From contig OZ005662.1 of NCBI GenBank assembly GCA_963930645.1, positions 76,155,841 to 76,219,840 of the forward strand: a DNA stretch of 64,000 nt, written 5' to 3'. The first letter of the stretch is position 1. Each line of letters starts with the position of its first letter. This document shows positions 21,088-33,172 of this stretch, one piece after another. The stretch comes from Salticus scenicus. Taxonomy: Eukaryota > Arthropoda > Arachnida > Araneae > Salticidae. The translations under genes and the position numbers were made by a program. A model generated the notes under the pieces. The model searched no databases, had not been told where the DNA came from, and worked only from the letters and a program-made list of their open reading frames with translations.

Positions 21088-21686
21088 GAAATATCCCAAT
21101 GTCAAGAATCATTAAGAGCTCTCACTTTAAAGGGGAAACAAATTGTTCTCCAGTGGGTGCCCGGCCAATGCGGCCTTTGGGGCAATGAACAAGCGGACTT
21201 CCTTGCAAAAAGAGGTGCCACCTTACTACAACATCTCAATACAGCCATTTCTTCTGTAACTGTTTTTAAAGAATTTATCTGCATCTAATGCCTTACGAGA
21301 TCTTGAGAATCGTACATCTCTAAAGAAATGGAAGAATTTATGTCCTTCTCTTATTCCTGATAAACCAAGACGTAAGGCAGTTGCGACTTTCCGCCTGTCT
21401 ACAGGGCACGACTGCCTTGCCGCTCATTTGAAGCGCATAGGTAACTTAAACGATCCTACTTGCCCACTTTGTGATTCTGGAGAAGTAATGGACAGGGACC
21501 ATCTGTCCCATTGTAGGGCTCTTCCATGTTCTACAGAAGAGTCGAGATATTGGGAGGCAAGATCGCTCCTCAGGCAATGACTTCGGTCTTTTGTTCTATG
21601 TTATATTGTCTATAATTTGTTTTGTAACTTTATAGTCCTCTGTAACTTTTGCCTAGCCATTGGGGAAAAAAAAAAAAAAAAAAAAA
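21088..21686 (+). mobile_element. 5'-truncated LINE with poly-A tail
   Basis: The insert is bounded by exact 14-bp duplications ACTTTAAGAGGAAG (21074-21087 and 21687-21700) and ends in an A-run from 21666. These are the hallmarks of target-primed LINE insertion. Only the 3' end of ORF2 is present. It interrupts the right arm of a large inverted pair. Confidence 0.92.
21100..21580 (+). pseudogene. LINE ORF2 C-terminus: RNase H end plus C2HC finger
   Basis: The first frame reads LQWVPGQCGLWGNEQADFLA, the last block of a retrotransposon RNase H domain: the WVPGH motif here has Q for the usual His, and N-E-x-A-D keeps the final Asp. A frameshift near 21268 moves translation to a second frame. 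That frame reads RRKAVATFRLSTGHDCLAAH, then a CPLC...RDHLSHC finger and YWEARSLLRQ before TGA at 21578-21580. An RNase H followed by a RLxTGHxxL segment and a C-x2-C...H-x3-C finger is typical of jockey-type LINE proteins in arthropods and is especially frequent in spider gene sets. No reverse transcriptase remains. The His change and frameshift make it non-functional. It lies inside the truncated insert 21088-21686. Confidence 0.88.
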
Positions 21687-21844
21687 ACTTTAAGAGGAAG
21701 AATACAAATTTATAACGTGTGTTTCAGGTAGGATGAGGCATTTACATGTCCGTGCAGTTGGTACTTTTTTTAAATAAAGGGGGGGGGGGAGGGAGTGCAG
21801 TTGGTAGTTTCACAAATTTTTAACAGTGTATATTATATATATAA

Positions 21845-21947
21845 TGTTAAAAAAAAACGTAAATTACGTTAAAAAAACATATTTTTCTGTAATTACAGAG
21901 AATTTCTGGCAGCAAAGATGCATTTTTTTTTTTTTTTTTTAACGGTG
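21845..21947. mobile_element. MITE family C, partial
   Basis: The right arm TTACAGAGAATTTCTGGCAG and AACGGTG end are present. The left arm is mostly deleted. Confidence 0.65.
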
Positions 21948-22177
21948 TAATGCTTTATATTTTTTGATAGATTTCATGGGCAACTACCAACTGCGCTCAC
22001 TTACTCCCCCCCCCCCCATTTAAAAAATGTACCAACTGCGTATATGCTTTCTATCAAGAAAAATTAAAAATAATTGAGTTAGTTTAAAACTAAAAGATAA
22101 TTCTATGTCCACTTTCGTATAAAATAAAACTACTTTTTTTTCTCCTTATAATGCACTTTTCTGTAATCTATTATTTG

Positions 22178-22206
22178 TACTCTTCGCATTAGGCGAAGAG
22201 TATAAA
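22178..22206. repeat. Small hairpin ACTCTTCGC...GCGAAGAGT
   Basis: ACTCTTCGC-ATTAG-GCGAAGAGT followed by ATAAAAACTATCAAA. It looks like the hairpin start of the type 1/2 elements, but no box or microsatellite follows, so it may be a third, decayed type. Confidence 0.4.
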
Positions 22207-22209
22207 AAC

Positions 22210-23035
22210 TATCAAATTTTAAAGACTTTAATTACCTTGAAGCAATCTGCCTTGAAATATTCTGAATAGTTTAAAAGTAAGATGCCGCAATTTATAATGA
22301 TAGTCCCATTATTATTTTTGCACTGATCTCATATTTCCTGACGTTTATTTTTTGAAGGAAATTACTGCAACAATCGCAATTTTTGATCTTATAAAAGAAA
22401 GAATATGTAATTTTTACTTACGGTCTTAAAGCGGTTCATTTGCATTTTTTGACGTTTTTCGGCTTATTATTAAGTTTTGTAAGCACGTTTTGAACAATAG
22501 AATAAATCCATGTAATGACCAATTGTGTTTTGTCGACCATTGTACAACGTAGATCTCATCAAAATGGCCATATGTAAGTAACGTTGCGTAAACAGAGAAG
22601 CAATGTTAATATTAACACCTATTCTACATTTTATTTATGAAATTAAAGACTGTATGAAAGACGATTTTGCTATTTAACAGTATACTACCATGCTTGAATA
22701 GCTGATAAATATTCCTTTTGTTATTTTGTTTTATGCGTTGTTCTTTGTACACTATGCATTCTTTTATTTTACAGATTGTATATTATCGTTGTTGATTTTT
22801 GAAATAATAATTTTATTTTTTACCTGGATTGTTTAAGGTTTTTATTATCATTATTTGCTAAAATTAAACTTTTAATTAATAAACGTTCAGTTTCCTGAAT
22901 ACTGTATATTTTTATAACATTAATTAAGTTAACAATAAGTAAAAAAAATAACTATAAAATGTTAATAATTAAAATCAGTAAATAATATTTTTTCTCTAAT
23001 ATCAGATTTTAAAATTTATTATGTAATTATTTTAC
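22210..23035. other. AT-rich DNA, no feature recognised
   Basis: No open frame, arm or repeat could be supported. Confidence 0.6.
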
Positions 23036-23045
23036 TTTAATTCCA

Positions 23046-24541
23046 GGTGACGTGCCCTTAGCGACCGTGTCCTTAGCGGAACGTGCCCTTAGCGGAATAG
23101 GATGAAAGAAAAGGAGGAGGAATAGAAGAAGCCGTGCCCTTAGCGGAACTAAGAAGGTGTGCAAGTAGCAGATTGAAATATGTTATTCAGATGTACAAAA
23201 GAATGCTTTCTATAGAATGTAGTATGAATTACAGAGTCACACAAAAATATTCAGTTACACTGAGGGTTATTATTGGAAATTTGCCGAATTGCATTTTCGT
23301 TTACATTAAGCGTATTCACAAACGTGAATCATATTCACATTTAAAAAAAATGGTAGAATAATTCTACCATTTTTTAAAATTATATGATTTGAATTAGTGT
23401 ATTTGTCTACTCTACTGTCAGTTTGTCCGCCTCCGGTATCAGTAAATATTTTAAGAATTTTTCATTTTTACTTTCTTCTATATTCAATAGAAGAAAGTAT
23501 TGAATTCGTAAAAATATCGACTTCCGGTTTTCGACGGATTTACACGTTTTGAGAGATCCAGAACACGATTTAAGTATTTTTTGAAAATGTCTGTCTGTGT
23601 GTGTGTGAGAGAGAGAGAGTGACAAAAATTTTGTGGTAACTGTATCTCAGAATTGCATATAAATTTACGAGTGGATGTACTTTGAGCTAAATTAGTGCCT
23701 ATCAACTTTTGGTGCCAAGCGCTCAACAGGTGACACTGCTGTACAGCGATTTCCACAATTTAAGGGGAAGCTATATCTCAGGTTCTATTACGTATAATCA
23801 ATCAAAACTTGGTATAAGAGAAGGCCATTGTGAGACATTATGCTGATTCGATTTGAATGTTTATGGACCGACAGGTGGCGCTGCCAGACAGTGATTTCTG
23901 CAATTTAAGGGAAAGCAAATAGGAAATTAAGAGCAACATTTCTGTTTGTGTTAAGCATTTTTAACACTTTCAACAATGTTTCAGAGTGATATGAATTCAG
24001 TTAGTCTATATGTCTGTCTCTCTGTCTGTCCATTGTGTAATAATATAGTTAGACATAGAACATAGAATGTTATACGATACAACGAATACGTACAGTTGGA
24101 AAGTCTTGATAATCAAAATCTACCTCATGATTTTTCGTTTTTGTTTTAGTTTTAAAAGGTGTAAATCTTAATTAGATTTTCAAAAACTTAAATAAAATCA
24201 TAAAATGACAATAATGTACGTTTTCGTTTGGAGTACTGCGATTCATTAAACTTTACAGATCACCGTTCCCTCAAATAACGGATATTCTATAGTAAGCATA
24301 CCTATTTTTGCGACATGTTACTTCTGAAGAAAAATATAGCCAGCGCTAAATGTGGATAAAGTGTGAAGGAAAATTGAAGAGTTCATTTTTTTTTATTTAT
24401 TAATTTATTTTTAAATTTATTATACATTTCCGCTAAAGGCACGTATGTTCAAAGCCTACCACCGAGGGCGGATAACATTTCCGCTAAGGACACAGGTTTA
24501 TGGATTTCTGCTAAGGGCACTGTCGCTAAGGGCACAGCCCC
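23046..24541. mobile_element. DNA element with TGCCCTTAGCGGAA end arrays
   Basis: The left end GGTGACGTGCCCTTAGCGAC and right end GTCGCTAAGGGCACAGCCCC are inverted. TG(C/T)CCTTAGCGGAA variants repeat four times at 23050-23150 and four times, inverted, at 24430-24535. An exact 8-bp duplication TAATTCCA flanks it (23038-23045, 24542-24549). This is the same design as 2804-3401. A type 2 hairpin-ended element lies within it. No transposase frame is seen, so the copy is non-autonomous. The superfamily is uncertain (8-bp duplication, G-rich ends). Confidence 0.8.
23465..23935 (+). mobile_element. Hairpin-ended minisatellite element, type 2
   Basis: TTTTTACTTTCTTCTATATT, a TAGAAGAAAGT hairpin partner, then CACGTTTTGAGAGATCC, a TGTCTGTCTGTGTGTG microsatellite and two to three units of ~130-150 bp. 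The units have TATCTCAG, GCTCAACAGGTG and GCGATTTCCACAATTTAA phrases. The right terminal inverse is not found. Frames here are shadows. Confidence 0.7.
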
Positions 24542-24560
24542 TAATTCCAAACCCAATATA

Positions 24561-24708
24561 CACTGTTAAAAAAATGCAACTTTATTGCCAGAAATTCTCT
24601 GTAATTTGAGAAAAAAGTCGTAAATTATGGAAAAAATACGTTGATAAAACTTATTTTTCTGTAATTACAGAGAATTTCTGGCAGCAAAGTTGCATTTTTT
24701 TAACTGTG
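24561..24708. mobile_element. Palindromic MITE family C, TA-flanked
   Basis: CACTGTTAAAAAAATGCAAC...GTTGCATTTTTTTAACTGTG with TA outside both ends. 148 bp. It lies 12 bp past the flanking duplication of the preceding element. Confidence 0.9.
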
Positions 24709-24724
24709 TAAATTAAATTAAACG

Positions 24725-25190
24725 TTATAATAGCTACTGAATTTAAAGGAAACTTTTTAATCCCCACCCTTTTATACAATCCCCCTTATCGAAACTGGAT
24801 TTTGTGTTGTGGATACTTTAAAAACCTGATAAATCTCTGTTAAATATAGAAAAATAAATTAGGGTGTCTATTTCTAATATCAAATCCTTCGCTGTAAAAT
24901 TTTGCTTTGCATTGAAGGCTCTAAAATTTTAAAACTTGTTTTTAACTTTGTACTGATATTTTAATTATAGTGTGTGTGCAGTACTTATTATATAATCGTA
25001 TTTATTAATATTTTTTGCAGTACAAATTTTTAGTTTATTTTTTATCATGTCAAAATGTATTTTGTTTTCCTTTCAGTAAATTAAACACTTCACCGGCTAT
25101 CCCGAGATAACTCGGGGGAAATTTAGCCTTCCACACACAACTGTGGCCAGTGATGTGGTTAATCAATTATTTTAATAATAATTTTTTGTG
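24725..25190. other. AT-rich DNA, no feature recognised
   Basis: Only a short CCCGAGATAACTCGGG perfect hairpin at about 25101-25116 stands out. Confidence 0.5.
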
Positions 25191-25194
25191 GGTA

Positions 25195-25342
25195 CACTGT
25201 TAAAAAATGCAACTTTGCTGCTAGAAATTCTCTTTAATTTGAGAAAAAAGTCGTAAATTACGGGAAAATTACGTTGACAACACGTATTTTTCTGTAATCA
25301 CAGAGACTTTCTGGCAGCAAAGTTGCATTTTTTTAAACAGTG
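25195..25342. mobile_element. Palindromic MITE family C, TA-flanked
   Basis: CACTGTTAAAAAATGCAAC and inverse end AAACAGTG with TA on both sides. The arm has small substitutions (GCTGCTAG for GCTGCCAG). Confidence 0.9.
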
Positions 25343-25889
25343 TATGTTACCCTCCATTTAGTGTTATTACTCCTCGTAGAGGATCACGCCTCAGAGATTG
25401 AGAATTTCTAATTTAGAGTTATCTTTAGCTGTCATGAGATTTTGATTAATCTCTTATGGATTATCTTTCAAATTTCTTTCCCTTCCTAGATTCAACACAA
25501 AGAATATTTTTAAAAATAAGTTTTTTTTATGTAATATTATTTATTTTCAAGATTTGTAGGAAATAATTCTAAGCTAAAACACCCTCATAAATTATTCAGT
25601 TGATTCGAAAAAATTATCTATAGTGTATTCCTTTAGGATTAAGACTCTCCCGTTAACCGCTCTGCACCGCCTTTCCCAAATCAACTGAAATGTATATAAA
25701 AAAGCTTCAGGAATTTTTATTTACAATAGAATAATAAAGCTATCTGTAAAAAATGCTTGTTTTAGAACCGTTCATTAAAGTTTCTGGACTATAAAGGAAA
25801 ATTTTAAACCACCCATTTAAACGAGTTCTTAAGAAAATTATCTGGCGATGATCTATCAAAAGTTTTGGATATAATAAGTTACGTCAGTT

Positions 25890-26660
25890 TAAGTTGTCAG
25901 TTAATAAACTAGTTTTTGACATAAAAGCCAAAATGGATATGATTCATCATACTTAAAATACAGTTTATTGTAAAATAAAATTAATTTCTATTGGTGTAAT
26001 ATCAAAAGACGAAACCTTGTGCTGATAATTGACAAGGAAAAACCGGGTTCAAAATTAAACTTGACATTGAGCTTTTAAATTTGTTGTTGTAAATTAAAGT
26101 TCGCTATCCGTTAGGCGTTTATTTATTATAATAATTTTAATAAATATATTAGACGTAATTTATGCCAATTGTGGTGCTATGTTTATTGAATTATGAGGGC
26201 AGTTGGCGTTGAATATCATTTGAAACCTCTGACATAGACTAACGTATTTCAAGAATGAAGTTTTATTTTTTTTTAGGGAGAGAACATGCTTAATGATTGT
26301 TTTATAAATAAAGAATGTTTTATTTTATTTTCGAAAAGCCTTCAATTTTTTAAAAGCCTTTCTTTTTATATTTATTTATTTATTTTGTATTATTCATTTA
26401 TTTTCATATTTATTTTATCCATTCTACTGTGTTTACGAGAAAATAATTATTGCTTTCAAGGGTCAGGAAATATAAAGGTGGCAAAGAAGGGATATTGATT
26501 AAAAAATTCCGGTGTGACACCATTCGGCTTTCCAAACATTTACTAATTAATAGATCTTTTAATAAATTTGAATAAGAGAAGTTGTCATGTAAATAAAACA
26601 GAAAATCGTAATAGTGTATTTGAATGTTTTTCAAACAGTCGTTTGACGTAATGTATTGCA
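25890..26660. repeat. Old diverged unit of the 29-39 kb tandem family
   Basis: CCTTGTGCTGATAATTGACA, TTGACATTGAGCTTTTAAAT and ATCCGTTAGGCGTTTATTTA correspond in order to phrases at 29700-29810. Divergence is high. Confidence 0.45.
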
Positions 26661-26689
26661 AAATCTTTTGTGAGTCCTTGTGAAAGAGC

Positions 26690-27500
26690 TATAAGTGATA
26701 AGCCCTCAATATCAAATATTTATCATTTTTAAAAATTTTTTTTACCTTATTCAAACAGTTTTAGCCCACAGACAACAACGTATAAAACTTTTAATTTATA
26801 TAACGATAAAAATAAAAAATAAAAATCTGTAAGTCCTATATTTATTTAAATTTGTACAGCTCTTGCGAGGATAGCCTATAACATGCCTATAAATTTATAT
26901 CTTTATAGAATGACGAGTTTAGACATTATCACGCTTCAAATAATTTTAGTCTATTGGCCATAATGATAAAAAAAATTTCTTCCTGTCTCTGCAAAACAAA
27001 TAAATCCAATACTCATCAAAATCCCTTGATAATGACCTATAACAAATCTACCAACTTTCAGCTCAATCGTTTAGACGTTATCGCATTTTAAATAATTTGG
27101 GTCCTAGGCCATAATGGTAGATAAATTTTCTTTGTACCCTATAAATAGACTCTAATGTAAGACATATCATAATCTATACAGATCGTGTAACGGTGCACCA
27201 TAATATGCCTACCAACTTTTAGCCGAATCGAATAAGGCATTTAGACGCTATCTCCCTTTAAATAATTCAAATCCATAGGCCCTAATTATAAAGAATTGTT
27301 TTTTTTAATGTCCCTGTAAAATTCTATAAGGGCTAAATTCATAAAAATTTCTAAAGCTTGTGCGACAGTGACCTATAATAAACCTATCACTTTTCAGCTC
27401 AATCGATCATTTAGACATTATCTTGTTCACTCACATGCATACAACCACATGCACACACATACATTATCATGCATACATTACCTTTCTCTGAAGAATATAT
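26690..27500 (-). mobile_element. Hairpin-ended minisatellite element, type 1, old copy
   Basis: On the minus strand ACAGGGACA, TTCTTTATAATTAGGGCCTA and CTAAATGCCTTATTCGATT phrases match type 1 units. About four units can be followed, ending at CACATGCATACA microsatellite sequence near 27430-27470. Far more diverged than the copies at 18.4 and 28.4 kb. Confidence 0.6.
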
Positions 27501-27679
27501 CCGTTCACTAATCGTATATTTTTTTCGCAAAATACTTCTTATCATGCAAAATTAAGTTGTTATAGAATTTTAGTTTGTTTTTGAAGTATGAATGTTATAA
27601 TAAATGTTATAAGGCTTATCTTTGAGTGCATGTGTATATTTTTAATCTCAAGTTAAAATATTTTTGTACATTATAAAAA

Positions 27680-27795
27680 ATGTACAGTGAAGATAACATT
27701 ACAAATTTTCCCTTTCACTAAATCTATGACTGTAGCGGGATTTGAACTCGGCACTTCGGAATTGAATACCAGAATTTAACTACTTTGCAAGAAGG
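27680..27795 (-). mobile_element. tRNA-like SINE fragment
   Basis: The minus strand has CCGAGTTCAAATCCCGC, a good pol III B box, preceded by GTAGTTAAATTCTGG. No clear A box is visible, so this is a fragment. Confidence 0.45.
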
Positions 27796-28101
27796 TGGGT
27801 TTGCTGAAGGAAAGGAGAATACCAAGAAGAGAAAAACATGAACAGGAAAAAAAATGTCAGAATGTTAACTAACATAAATTGCTAAGAAATAATCATATAG
27901 GAGACAAAGAAATTTAAGAAAATTCAGAAATAAGGAAAAGAAATTTTAAAAGATACAGCAAAGTGATGAAATTATAGAATTTTAAAGATTAGTCAGGAAA
28001 ATAACAACAACAACAATAAATAGAAAATTGGTTTAGAAAAATGAATAAAAATAGACAAATAAAAATCCAATGAGAATATATTTTTGAAAAAAAAAATTAA
28101 A

Positions 28102-28230
28102 TGGGATGGATGGATGGATGGTTGGGTTTTAAGGCGCACTAGTGCATCGCAGATGGGCAATTGGCGACTGTCTGGGACACACTCCTAGAGGTAGCCCGGA
28201 GACATGCCACCACAATTTTAATCCTCCACG
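28102..28230 (-). mobile_element. SINE 3' domain with (ATCC)n tail
   Basis: On the minus strand: CTCCGGGCTACCTCTAGGAG, CCAGACAGTCGCCAATTGCC, ACTAGTGCGCCTTAAAACCC, then repeated ATCC. The same domain is present at 53905-54052 and 55497-55625. The tRNA head is missing. Confidence 0.7.
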
Positions 28231-28410
28231 GAAGAGAAAATTTAAATGGGTAAAAAATAGACCAAAATAAACAACTTTTTTTTTTTTTTTCTTTTAATAA
28301 AAAATAAGTATTAATCTAAAATGATAAACTACAATCTTCCTCTAAAGGAGTCACTTTTTTTTTTTTAATATTATTTTACCTAATTGGTCTCGTATTACTC
28401 TACGATTTTT

Positions 28411-29427
28411 ACTTTCCGAACACTATAGTGAGGAAAGTATTGTAATCATGTCAAAAATCCGAATTCGAGATTTTGATGTTTCTATACGTTTTGAGGTCCC
28501 CTGAGTCCGTTTTCACTATTTTTACGATGATGTATGTATGTGTGTGTGTATGTGTGTATGTGTGTATGTGTGTATGTTTGTGAACACGCTAGCGTCTAAA
28601 GGCTTTGTTCGATTAACCTGAAAGTTGGTACGTATATTGTAAGTCACCATAGTACGAACCCTATAGATTTTGGTGAATCTAGCACTTATAGTTTTTTTAC
28701 AGGGACACAAAGAAAAATTCTTTATCATTATGGCCTATGGGACCAAAATCTTAAAAGTGCGATAGCATCTAAACGCCTTATTCAATTGAGCAAAAATTTT
28801 ATACCCATATTATAGGTCACAGATACTCAATCTGTATAGATTTTGGAGAATCTAGCACTTATAGTTTTTTTACAGGGACACAAAGAAAAATTCTTTATCA
28901 TTAAGGCCAATGGGGCCAAATTTTTAAAAGTGTGATAGCGTCTAAACGCCTTATTAATCTGAGCAAAAAAATTGTACACATGTTATAGGTCGCATTTGCA
29001 CCAACTGTATAGATTTTGGTGAATCTAGCACTACAGTTTTTTTACAGGGACACAAAGAAAAATTCTTTATCATTATGGCCTATGAGACCAAATTTTTAAA
29101 AGTGCGATAGCATCTAAACGCCTTATTCAATTGAGCTGAAAATTTGTATGAATATTATAAATCACTGTTGCACTAACTATAAGCATTTTGGTGAATCTAG
29201 CATCTATAGATTTTTACAGGGACAAAACGAAAAATTCTTTATCATTATGATCTAAGGGCTCAAAGTTCAGTAGCGTTAAATAAAACCTCGTGTGATATAT
29301 GGAGAAAAAAACACTCTATTATGGTTTTCTCTCTTTTGTTTGTTTAGCAATTCCTCTTTCTTTATTTTATCTACAAAACTGTTAGTTACTCAATGTTCGG
29401 AAAGTCGAGTGGAGTCACTCCAGATTT
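28411..29427 (+). mobile_element. Hairpin-ended minisatellite element, type 1, four units
   Basis: Near-identical to 18431-19627 over both ends, including the TACGTTTTGAGGTCCCC box and the terminal TGGAGTCACTCCA palindrome. It has one fewer internal ~173-bp unit (ACAGGGACA at about 28702, 28873, 29045 and 29217). Confidence 0.8.
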
Positions 29428-29459
29428 TTTTCATAAACTTCTTTATGTGAAAAACAATA

Positions 29460-32400
29460 AATACTTGTTTCAATTGGGATAAAAATTTTTGCTAAAATAA
29501 TAATTTATTGTCTTATAATCTTCACAACACCGAAATCACATCAAACTTTTCTTCGACTAATAGTGATGTCAGAAAAATAATATCCACAGTTAATTAAATT
29601 TTGGTTTAAACAAGCATAATAGACGCGATGCATCACATTTAAAATAAAATTTCCCGTAAAATAGAATTAATTTATATTCATGCAATCACAAAAGAATAAC
29701 CTTGTGCTGAAAGCCGACAGAAAAGACAAAACTGAAACTTCAATCTGACATTCAGACATTGAATTTGCTGTCATAAATCATAATTTGTAATCCGCTAGAC
29801 ATTAATTTATTAAAGTAATTAGAAAAAAACATTTTAAGAGTGTGGTTTATGCTTTTGCTTATGACATGTTTATAATGACGAATAAGGAAATTAGATATCA
29901 TTTCAATATTATTTCCAAGATTTTGACAGGTTGATTAGTTGTCAAATATTTCTTTGTTTGTTTCAAGAGGAAATGGTCATATCTAAAAGAGAATGTACTG
30001 TTATTCTCCAATAACACATTAATGGACAGGTGATGGTTAATTAAAAGCAAATGAATAATAAAGAAAAAAATAAATATCTGATGTTACGGTGATGTAGTTT
30101 ATTACATATTATAAAATTTCTTTTTATTTATATAAAATTTCTTTATATAAAAGTCTTTTTATAATATTTTATATAATATTTTATATATTTTCTTTATATA
30201 AAATTTCTATTTTTCTTTCTAAAATTAAGTAAATTTACTAAATAAATAAATTTATATCTTTTTATAATAATTTTATAGATTTTCTTTATATAAAATTTCT
30301 ATTTTTCTTTCTAAAATTAAATAAATTTACTAAATAAATAAATTTATAAATTAAATTATTTAATCTTAAACAACTATTTTAAATATAGCGATATATTTAT
30401 TTTTAACCTATGAATAATAACTTAAATGATTAAAAGCACATTTTGCATATAGATGCATCACATTTAAAATAAAATTTCCCATAAAATAGAATTAATTTAT
30501 ATTCATGCAACCCCAAAAGAAAAACCTCGTGCTGAAAGCCGACAGAAAAGAAAAAACTGAAGCTTCAATCTGACATTCAGACATTGAATTTGCTGTCATA
30601 AATCACAATTTGTAATCCGTTAGACATTAATTTATTAAAGTAATTAGAAAAAACATTTTAAGAGTGTGGTTTATGCTTTTGCTTATGACATGCTTATAAT
30701 GACGAATAAGGAAATTAGATATCATTTCAATATTATTTCCAAGATTTTGACAGGTTGATTAGTTGTCAAATATTTCTTTGTTTGTTTCTAGAGGAAATGG
30801 TCATATCTAAAAGAGAATGTACTGTTATTCACCAATCACACATTAATGGGCAGGAAATGGTTAATTAAAAGCAAATGAGTAATAAAGAAAAAAAATAAAT
30901 ATCTGATGTTGCGGTGATGTAAATTATTACATATTATAAAATTTGTTTTCTTTCTAAAGTTAAGTAAATTTACTAAATAAATAAATTTATGAATTAAATA
31001 ATTTAATCTTAAACAACTATTTTAATATAGCGATATAGTTATTTTTAACCTATGAATAATAACTTAAATGCATATATATTCAATATATGTATGTATATAT
31101 ATATATATATATATAAATTTTTATTTGTTCCCTTTTCAAAATTTTTAAGAGTGCGGTTTATGCTTTTGCTTATGGCATGTTTATAATGACGAATAAAGAA
31201 ATTAGATATCATTTCAATATTATTTCCAAGATTTTGACAGGCTGATTCGTTGTCAAATATTTCTTTGCTTGTTTCTAGAGGAAATGGTCATATCTAAAAG
31301 AGAATATACTGTTATTCTCCAATCACATATTAATGGGCAGGTGATGGTTAATTAAAAGCAAATGAATAACAAAGAAAAAAATAAATATCTGATGTTGCTG
31401 TGATGTAGTTTATTACATATTATAAAATTTCTTTTTATTTATATAAAATTTCTTTATATAAAAGTCTTTTTATAATATTTTATAAATTTTCTTTATATAA
31501 AATTTCTATTTTTCTTTCTAAAATTAAGTAAATTTACTAAATAAATAAATTTATATCTTTTTATAATAATTTTATAGATTTTCTTTATATAAAATTTCTA
31601 TTTTTCTTTCTAAAATTAAATAAATTTACTAAATAAATAAATTTATAAATTAAATTATTTAATCTTAAACAACTATTTTAAATATAGCGATATATTTATT
31701 TTTAACCTATGAATAATAACTTAAATGATTAAAAGCACATTTTGCATATAGATGCATCACATTTAAAATAAAATTTCCCATAAAATAGAATTAATTTATA
31801 TTCATGCAACCACAAAAGAAAAACCTCGTGCTGAAAGCCGACAGAAAAGAAAAAACTGAAACTTCAATCTGACATTCAGACATTGAATTTGCTGTCATAA
31901 ATCACAATTTGCATTCCGTTAGACATTAATTTATTAAAGTAATTAGAAAAAACATTTTAAGAGTGTGGTTTATGCTTTTGCTTATGACATGTTTATAATG
32001 ACGAATAAGGAAATTAGATATCATTTCAATATTATTTCCAAGATTTTGACAGGTTGATTAGTGTCAAATATTTCTTTGTTTGTTTCTAGAGGAAATGGTC
32101 ATATCTAAAAGAGAATATACTATTATTCTCCAATCACACCTTAATGGGCAGGTGATGGTTAATTAAAAGCAAATGAATAATAATAAAATAAATATCTGAT
32201 GTTGCGTTGATGTAAATTATTACATATTATAAAATTTGTTTTCTTTCTAAAATTAAGTAAATTTACTAAATAAATAAATTTATAAATTAAATTATTTAAT
32301 CTTAAGCAACTATTTTAAATATAGCGATATAGTTATTTTTAACCTATGAATAATAACTTAAAGGCATATATATTCAATATATATATATATGTATATATAT

Positions 32401-32470
32401 CTCTAAATTTTTATTTGTTCCCTTTCAAAATTTTGAAAGCAACTGGAATAAAATCTTTGATTTTTCCCAT
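29460..32470. repeat. Large-unit tandem array (about 820 bp with a shorter unit)
   Basis: GATGCATCACATTTAAAATAAA occurs at about 29617, 30452 and 31751. GTGGTTTATGCTTTTGCTTA-type sequence occurs at about 29842, 30661, 31151 (variant) and 31959. Spacings are ~819, 490 and 808 bp, so one unit is a partial. AT-rich sub-arrays (TATAAAATTTCTTTATATAAAA) vary between units. Units look over 90% similar by eye. Confidence 0.8.
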
Positions 32471-32489
32471 TCACTTCAATATAATTTTA

Positions 32490-32740
32490 GAGTAATGCAA
32501 ATTCTGTTAGACTCTGGTAAGATATGTTTTGGCTTTTTCATTTTCCTTTTTTTGTATGATGGTATTAATTCGTTTCTCTTTCATCCTACATCGAAATATG
32601 ACTCGAGTGCCCTCTTGTTGCATGATTTCCATTCAAGAGCTAAGCAAAAAAATTACTTAGTTGGTCATTTCCCAGGAAATAAAAACTTGTGGAAATCATG
32701 CCAATATTAAATAACCAGTTGCCAGTGAATTAATGGTAGC

Positions 32741-32775
<35 letters not shown>

Positions 32776-32935
32776 AGATCGTTTGTAACGAAAACCGAAA
32801 CATTGCTCTTTTTAATACCATGAACTTGGCGAATGTAAAAAATAAATGCCAATAAATTTCGTTTTTACTCTAGTTTTTTTAGATCACCTGTAATCACTAT
32901 GTAGCATCATAAGGATTAGGGACTTGTGTCTCGTT
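32490..32935. other. No feature recognised
   Basis: A 71-codon frame at 32495-32710 has a hydrophobic stretch but no recognisable domain. A poly-A run lies at 32743-32770. Confidence 0.4.
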
Positions 32936-32937
32936 CC

Positions 32938-33136
32938 CAGAGTTCTCAACTTTTATAATTTATTCACGAGCATTTTTAGCCCCGCCTCTTTTTCATACCG
33001 GAAATTTTGAAAAATGATTTTCTTCTTATTTAATCGTTGTCACATATTAAAGAGAAATAATCTACAAAATTTCTGGTGCGAAAAGAAGGCGGGGCTAAAA
33101 ATGCTCGTGTATAAATTATAAAAGTTGGGAACTCTG
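32938..33136. mobile_element. hAT-type palindromic MITE, copy 3
   Basis: Ends CAGAGTTCTCAACTTTTAT and ATAAAAGTTGGGAACTCTG. The 8-bp flanks CTCGTTCC (32930-32937) and CCCGTTCC (33137-33144) match at 7 of 8. Internal TTTTTAGCCCCGCC / GGCGGGGCTAAAAA boxes. Confidence 0.9.
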
Positions 33137-33172
33137 CCCGTTCCCCCACTCCATATTGTCATCATTAAAATA

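Larger units (their letters stand above)
20985..21820. repeat. Right arm of the ~3.8-kb inverted pair, split by a LINE
   Basis: Mirrors 17996-18245 (GGCATGCGGATAATACGTAA, TTTAAGAGGAAG, GCAGTTGGTA, G-run) once the 599-bp LINE and its 14-bp duplication are removed. A further GCAACTACCAACTGCG...CCCCC echo lies at 21966-22015. Confidence 0.6.
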
